Positions 7,082 through 9,135 of a DNA stretch of 9,135 nucleotides are shown piece by piece (within the stretch, counting starts at the first letter, position 1; every line of letters begins with the position of its first letter). The stretch lies in NCBI GenBank assembly GCA_020444985.1, contig JAGRHK010000040.1, positions 1 through 9,135 of the forward strand, in the 5' to 3' direction. The notes under the pieces are model-generated. The model did not search any database. It was not told the DNA's origin and saw only the letters and a program-made list of their open reading frames with translations. A program made the position numbers and the translations under genes. Source of the DNA: Candidatus Competibacteraceae bacterium. Its GTDB lineage: Bacteria > Pseudomonadota > Gammaproteobacteria > Competibacterales > Competibacteraceae.

Positions 7082-7105
7082 GGCGCGGGCTGCGGAACCC
7101 GCGCC
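7082..7105 (-). other. GC-rich hairpin in the leader of the phytase-like gene
   Basis: GGCGCGGG (7105-7098 on the minus strand) and CCCGCGCC (7089-7082) form a perfect 8-bp GC stem with an 8-nt loop. It lies just upstream of the AGGGAG ribosome-binding site (7074-7069). No T-run follows, so it is more likely an RNA structure in the 5' leader or a processing/stability element than a terminator. No function is known. Confidence 0.5.
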
Positions 7106-7142
7106 GAGGCAAACATCATGGCAATAATAATAGGCAGGTTTG

Positions 7143-7161
7143 AACCGCATTTGGTGCGGTT
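7143..7161 (-). other. Hairpin immediately after coq7 stop
   Basis: AACCGCA (7161-7155, minus strand) and TGCGGTT (7149-7143) form a 7-bp stem with a 5-nt loop, beginning one base after the coq7 TAA. Only CAAACC follows, with no T-run, so intrinsic termination would be weak. It may protect the 3' end of coq7 mRNA or partly uncouple coq7 from the gene downstream. Confidence 0.45.
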
Positions 7162-7806
7162 TTAAATCCAATAGGTGGTTCCCGTCATGACCTTGGCTGC
7201 GCCTTTCATGAGGGCGCGGATGGGCAAGGGCAACCGGGCGCCGCCCGCCGCCAGCGCATGCGTGGCATGGCGCGCTTCATCTTCCTTCATTTGCTCCAGA
7301 ATCGCCTGGCTGGCTTGGTCATGCTCCGGTAGACGGTCGAGGTGCGCGTTCAAATGTTCCACCACCTGGCGCTCGGTTTCCGCCACGAAGCCCAGGCTCC
7401 AGCGATCTCCGGCTTTACCGGCCAGTGCGCCAATTGCGAAAGCGCCGGCGTAGAATAATGGATTCAGAACGCTGGGGCGGCTGTCCAGCGCTTTCAGCCG
7501 CGTTTCGCACCAGGCAAGATGATCATTTTCCTCAATGGCTGCTTGATCCATGCGCTCGCGCACCGTATCGAGTTGCGCCGTCAGCGATTGGCCTTGATAG
7601 AGCGCTTGAGCGCAAACCTCGCCGGTATGATTGACGCGCATTAATCGGGCCACTTCGTGTTGTTCGCGGGGTTGCAACTCGACCGGCGGCGCATTCAGGG
7701 CGGGATTGGGACGGCCTGTGGTCTTCGGCTGTCCGAATACCGTGCGCAGCGCCTGATCGAAGTTGATAAGAAGGGTATCAGCGGGGGTATAGTGACGATT
7801 CGTCAT
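7162..7806 (-). CDS. coq7: Coq7-type 2-polyprenyl-3-methyl-6-methoxy-1,4-benzoquinol hydroxylase
   Basis: A 214-residue diiron monooxygenase that hydroxylates demethoxyubiquinol, the penultimate step of ubiquinone synthesis, at the inner membrane. The ferritin-like four-helix ligand set is complete: E63 in RVNHTGE, E93 and H96 in EENDH, E145 in VAETE, and E177 with H180 in EDEARH. The length is normal for bacterial Coq7, the alternative to the flavin hydroxylase UbiF used by enterics. ATG 7806 is preferred over the in-frame TTG 7815, with a modest GTGAG 9 nt upstream. The gene is divergent from the ferredoxin gene, with 32 nt between the start codons. The phytase-like gene follows on the same strand after 101 nt but has no evident functional link. 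Confidence 0.96.
   Translation of the reverse strand: MTNRHYTPADTLLINFDQALRTVFGQPKTTGRPNPALNAPPVELQPREQHEVARLMRVNHTGEVCAQALYQGQSLTAQLDTVRERMDQAAIEENDHLAWCETRLKALDSRPSVLNPLFYAGAFAIGALAGKAGDRWSLGFVAETERQVVEHLNAHLDRLPEHDQASQAILEQMKEDEARHATHALAAGGARLPLPIRALMKGAAKVMTGTTYWI
7763..7793 (+). promoter_or_regulatory. Candidate sigma70-type promoter for the ferredoxin gene, inside coq7
   Basis: TTGATA (7763-7768) and TATAGT (7788-7793) each match the sigma70 boxes at five of six bases, with a 19-nt spacer, slightly long. Transcription would start near 7800, leaving about 40 nt before the ferredoxin start. The gap between the divergent genes is too short for a promoter, so a promoter inside the coq7 5' coding region is expected. 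Confidence 0.4.
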
Positions 7807-7838
7807 AGCTGTCAACTCACATCCAGGAGGAATGATTT

Positions 7839-8147
7839 GTGTCCTATTATCGCTATCACGTATTTTTTTGCACCAACCAGCGCGAGGATGGCTCGCAATG
7901 CTGCCAGCAGTATGGCGCGCAAGAGGCCCGTGATTATGTCAAGCAGCGGGTCAAGGAACGGGGATCGGCGATCCCTTATAAGGTGCGTATCAACAATGCG
8001 GGTTGTCTGGATCGTTGCGCCGAGGGGCCAGTCATCGTGATCTATCCGGAAGAAACCTGGTATACCTATATTGATCATATGGATCTGGACGAGATTATCG
8101 AGGAACATCTGGTCAATGGCCGTGTGGTGGAGCGACTACGCATCTAG
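7839..8147 (+). CDS. Thioredoxin-like [2Fe-2S] ferredoxin (Shethna-type)
   Basis: A 102-residue protein with the cysteine pattern of thioredoxin-like [2Fe-2S] ferredoxins: C11 in HVFFCTN, C21-C22 in GSQCC, and C56 with C60 in NAGCLDRC, the last being the family's C-x3-C loop. YHVFFCTNQR and GCLDRCAEGPVIVIYPE are typical of proteobacterial members. It is presumably a cytoplasmic one-electron carrier whose partner is unknown. The start is GTG 7839, with a perfect AGGAGG at 7825-7830 and 8-nt spacing; an ATG at 7832 is out of frame and too near the ribosome-binding site. The gene lies head-to-head with coq7, so electron supply to a hydroxylase is an attractive but untested idea, and it is followed 96 nt later by rplM. 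Confidence 0.93.
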   Translation: MSYYRYHVFFCTNQREDGSQCCQQYGAQEARDYVKQRVKERGSAIPYKVRINNAGCLDRCAEGPVIVIYPEETWYTYIDHMDLDEIIEEHLVNGRVVERLRI

Positions 8148-8166
8148 CGAATCCGCGAACCGCCTC

Positions 8167-8195
8167 TTGTCAATCTCGCGCAGCTTGGGTAGAAT
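8167..8195 (+). promoter_or_regulatory. Sigma70-type promoter of rplM-rpsI
   Basis: TTGTCA (8167-8172) and TAGAAT (8190-8195) are separated by exactly 17 nt, a near-ideal housekeeping promoter. Transcription should start around 8202, giving a leader of about 40 nt before rplM. In E. coli, L13 represses its own message through the leader; I see no clear structure here that proves the same control. Confidence 0.68.
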
Positions 8196-8243
8196 CCCCG
8201 CTTTTCCAAGCGAACACGGGATTTTTCGGAGCACGTTCATCTT

Positions 8244-8672
8244 ATGAAAACTTTCAGCGCCAAGCCGGCCGAGGTCAAGCGCGACTGGTACGTGATCGAC
8301 GCCACGGACAAGGTTCTGGGCCGGCTGTCATCGGAAATTGCCCGTCGCCTGCGCGGTAAACACAAGCCCGAGTATACGCCGCATGTTGATACCGGTGACT
8401 ATATCATCGTGGTCAACGCGGAAAAGGTCCATACGACTGGGCGTAAGGTCGAGGACAAGTTTTATCATCATGTGACAGGCTACGTCGGTAATCTTAAATC
8501 GATTTCCCTGGAAAAGATGTTGCAGCAAACCCCGGAGCGCGTCATCGAGATTGCCGTCAAGGGCATGTTGCCCAAGAATCCGCTAGGCCGCGCCATGTTC
8601 CGCAAGCTGAAAGTTTACGCGGGGCCGGAACATCAGCACACGGCTCAACAACCCATCCCGCTGGAGCTGTAA
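8244..8672 (+). CDS. rplM: 50S ribosomal protein L13
   Basis: A 142-residue protein, the same length as E. coli L13. The N-terminus MKTFSAKPAEVKRDWYVIDA, the block VLGRLSSEIARRLRGKHKPE, the segment HTTGRKVEDKFYHH and the motif AVKGMLPKNPLGR (about 109-121) identify it without doubt. L13 is an early-assembling large-subunit protein bound to 23S rRNA. A good sigma70-type promoter lies 49-77 nt upstream. The nearest ribosome-binding site, CGGAG at 8227-8231, is 12 nt from the ATG, a loose spacing. It is followed by rpsI after 36 nt, the conserved bacterial operon order. Confidence 0.99.
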   Translation: MKTFSAKPAEVKRDWYVIDATDKVLGRLSSEIARRLRGKHKPEYTPHVDTGDYIIVVNAEKVHTTGRKVEDKFYHHVTGYVGNLKSISLEKMLQQTPERVIEIAVKGMLPKNPLGRAMFRKLKVYAGPEHQHTAQQPIPLEL

Positions 8673-8708
8673 TTCAGCGCGCGCGTTCATTGATTGGAAT
8701 AAATCGGC

Positions 8709-9101
8709 ATGATCGAAAATCAGCATTATGGCACGGGGCGGCGCAAAACCGCGACAGCGCGGGTATTTCTGCGGCCAGGTACGGGAAATATCACGGTGAA
8801 TCAGCGTCCTCTGCATGAATACTTCGGGCGCGAGACATCTTGCATGGTCGTGAATCAGGCACTGGAGACGGTTGATCTCAAGGAGCGGTTCGATATTTAT
8901 GTCACGGTCAAGGGGGGCGGCATGACCGGGCAAGCCGGCGCCATTCGGCACGGGATTACCCGGGCGCTGATGGAATATGACGACAGCCTGCGCACGCCCT
9001 TGCGCAAGGCCGGTTTCGTGACGCGCGACGCCCGCGAGGTCGAGCGCAAGAAAGTGGGTCTGCGCAAGGCGCGGCGCGCCACGCAATACTCGAAGCGCTA
9101 A
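8709..9101 (+). CDS. rpsI: 30S ribosomal protein S9
   Basis: A 130-residue protein of normal length. YGTGRRKTATARVFLRPG (7-24), KGGGMTGQAGAIRHGITRAL (69-88) and the basic C-terminal tail KARRATQYSKR are the S9 signatures; the terminal S-K-R tail reaches into the ribosomal P site and contacts the tRNA anticodon stem-loop. It is the second gene of the rplM operon. A weak TGGAAT lies 12-17 nt upstream of the start at 8709, so translation may partly depend on coupling to rplM. Its stop codon is only 12 nt before a probable tRNA gene. Confidence 0.99.
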   Translation: MIENQHYGTGRRKTATARVFLRPGTGNITVNQRPLHEYFGRETSCMVVNQALETVDLKERFDIYVTVKGGGMTGQAGAIRHGITRALMEYDDSLRTPLRKAGFVTRDAREVERKKVGLRKARRATQYSKR

Positions 9102-9113
9102 TCAGATTGCCCT

Positions 9114-9135
9114 TGGGGGATCGTCTAACGGCAGG
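9114..9135 (+). tRNA. Probable tRNA-Gln, 5' part only (cut by window end)
   Basis: TGGGGGA (9114-9120) fits a 7-nt acceptor strand. It is followed by T8 and by GTCTAACGGCAGG, which fits the 5' D-stem, D-loop with the invariant GG, and start of the closing strand. A U at position 1 followed by GGGG is characteristic of bacterial tRNA-Gln. The anticodon and 3' half lie outside the window, so the identity is likely but not proven. Confidence 0.6.

Noticed and set aside
8196..8220. Small inverted repeats in the rplM leader (CGCTT/AAGCG)
   Set aside because: The stem has only five pairs and its 5' arm starts upstream of the expected transcription start, so it cannot be claimed as an L13 autoregulatory element.
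1..9135. CRISPR array, insertion sequence, prophage or defence genes
   Set aside because: No regularly spaced repeats, transposase motifs, terminal inverted repeats, or nuclease/toxin families were seen.

Overview
The window looks like chromosome of an aerobic, ubiquinone-using gammaproteobacterium. The evidence is a Coq7-type ubiquinone hydroxylase, an rplM-rpsI ribosomal operon with a clear sigma70-type promoter, a Shethna-type thioredoxin-like ferredoxin, and moderately GC-rich coding sequence. I cannot fix the genus from the sequence alone. No mobile element, CRISPR array or phage gene is visible.

Region 1 (1-4170) looks like the edge of an aryl-polyene/xanthomonadin-like pigment locus. 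On the minus strand lie a dedicated acyl carrier protein and, downstream of it and cut by the window edge, a LpxL/HtrB-like acyltransferase. Divergent from them, on the plus strand, is a tight run: a chorismatase of the FkbO/Hyg5/XanB2 family, a UbiE/COQ5-like methyltransferase, a TauE/SafE membrane transporter and a chagasin-type (I42) protease-inhibitor-like envelope protein. The inferred logic is that the chorismatase releases a hydroxybenzoate from chorismate as the aryl starter, the ACP carries starter or chain, the methyltransferase may decorate ring or chain, and the acyltransferase may attach the product to a lipid. The last two plus-strand genes are co-directional but not obviously part of that chemistry.

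Region 2 (4217-7806, minus strand) holds coq7 and then, after a 101-nt gap with two inverted repeats, a 947-residue exported protein. In that protein a phytase/esterase-like domain (PF13449 type) appears to be inserted inside a choice-of-anchor-I beta-propeller. A weak hairpin lies between this gene and the convergent chagasin-like gene.

Region 3 (7839-9135, plus strand) is housekeeping: the 2Fe-2S ferredoxin, whose start codon is only 32 nt from that of divergent coq7, then rplM and rpsI, then the first 22 nt of a probable tRNA-Gln cut by the window end.

The most interesting points are the chorismatase-centred locus, with its possible double role in pigment and ubiquinone supply, and the nested two-domain secreted protein. 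Neither can be called a new system from sequence alone.
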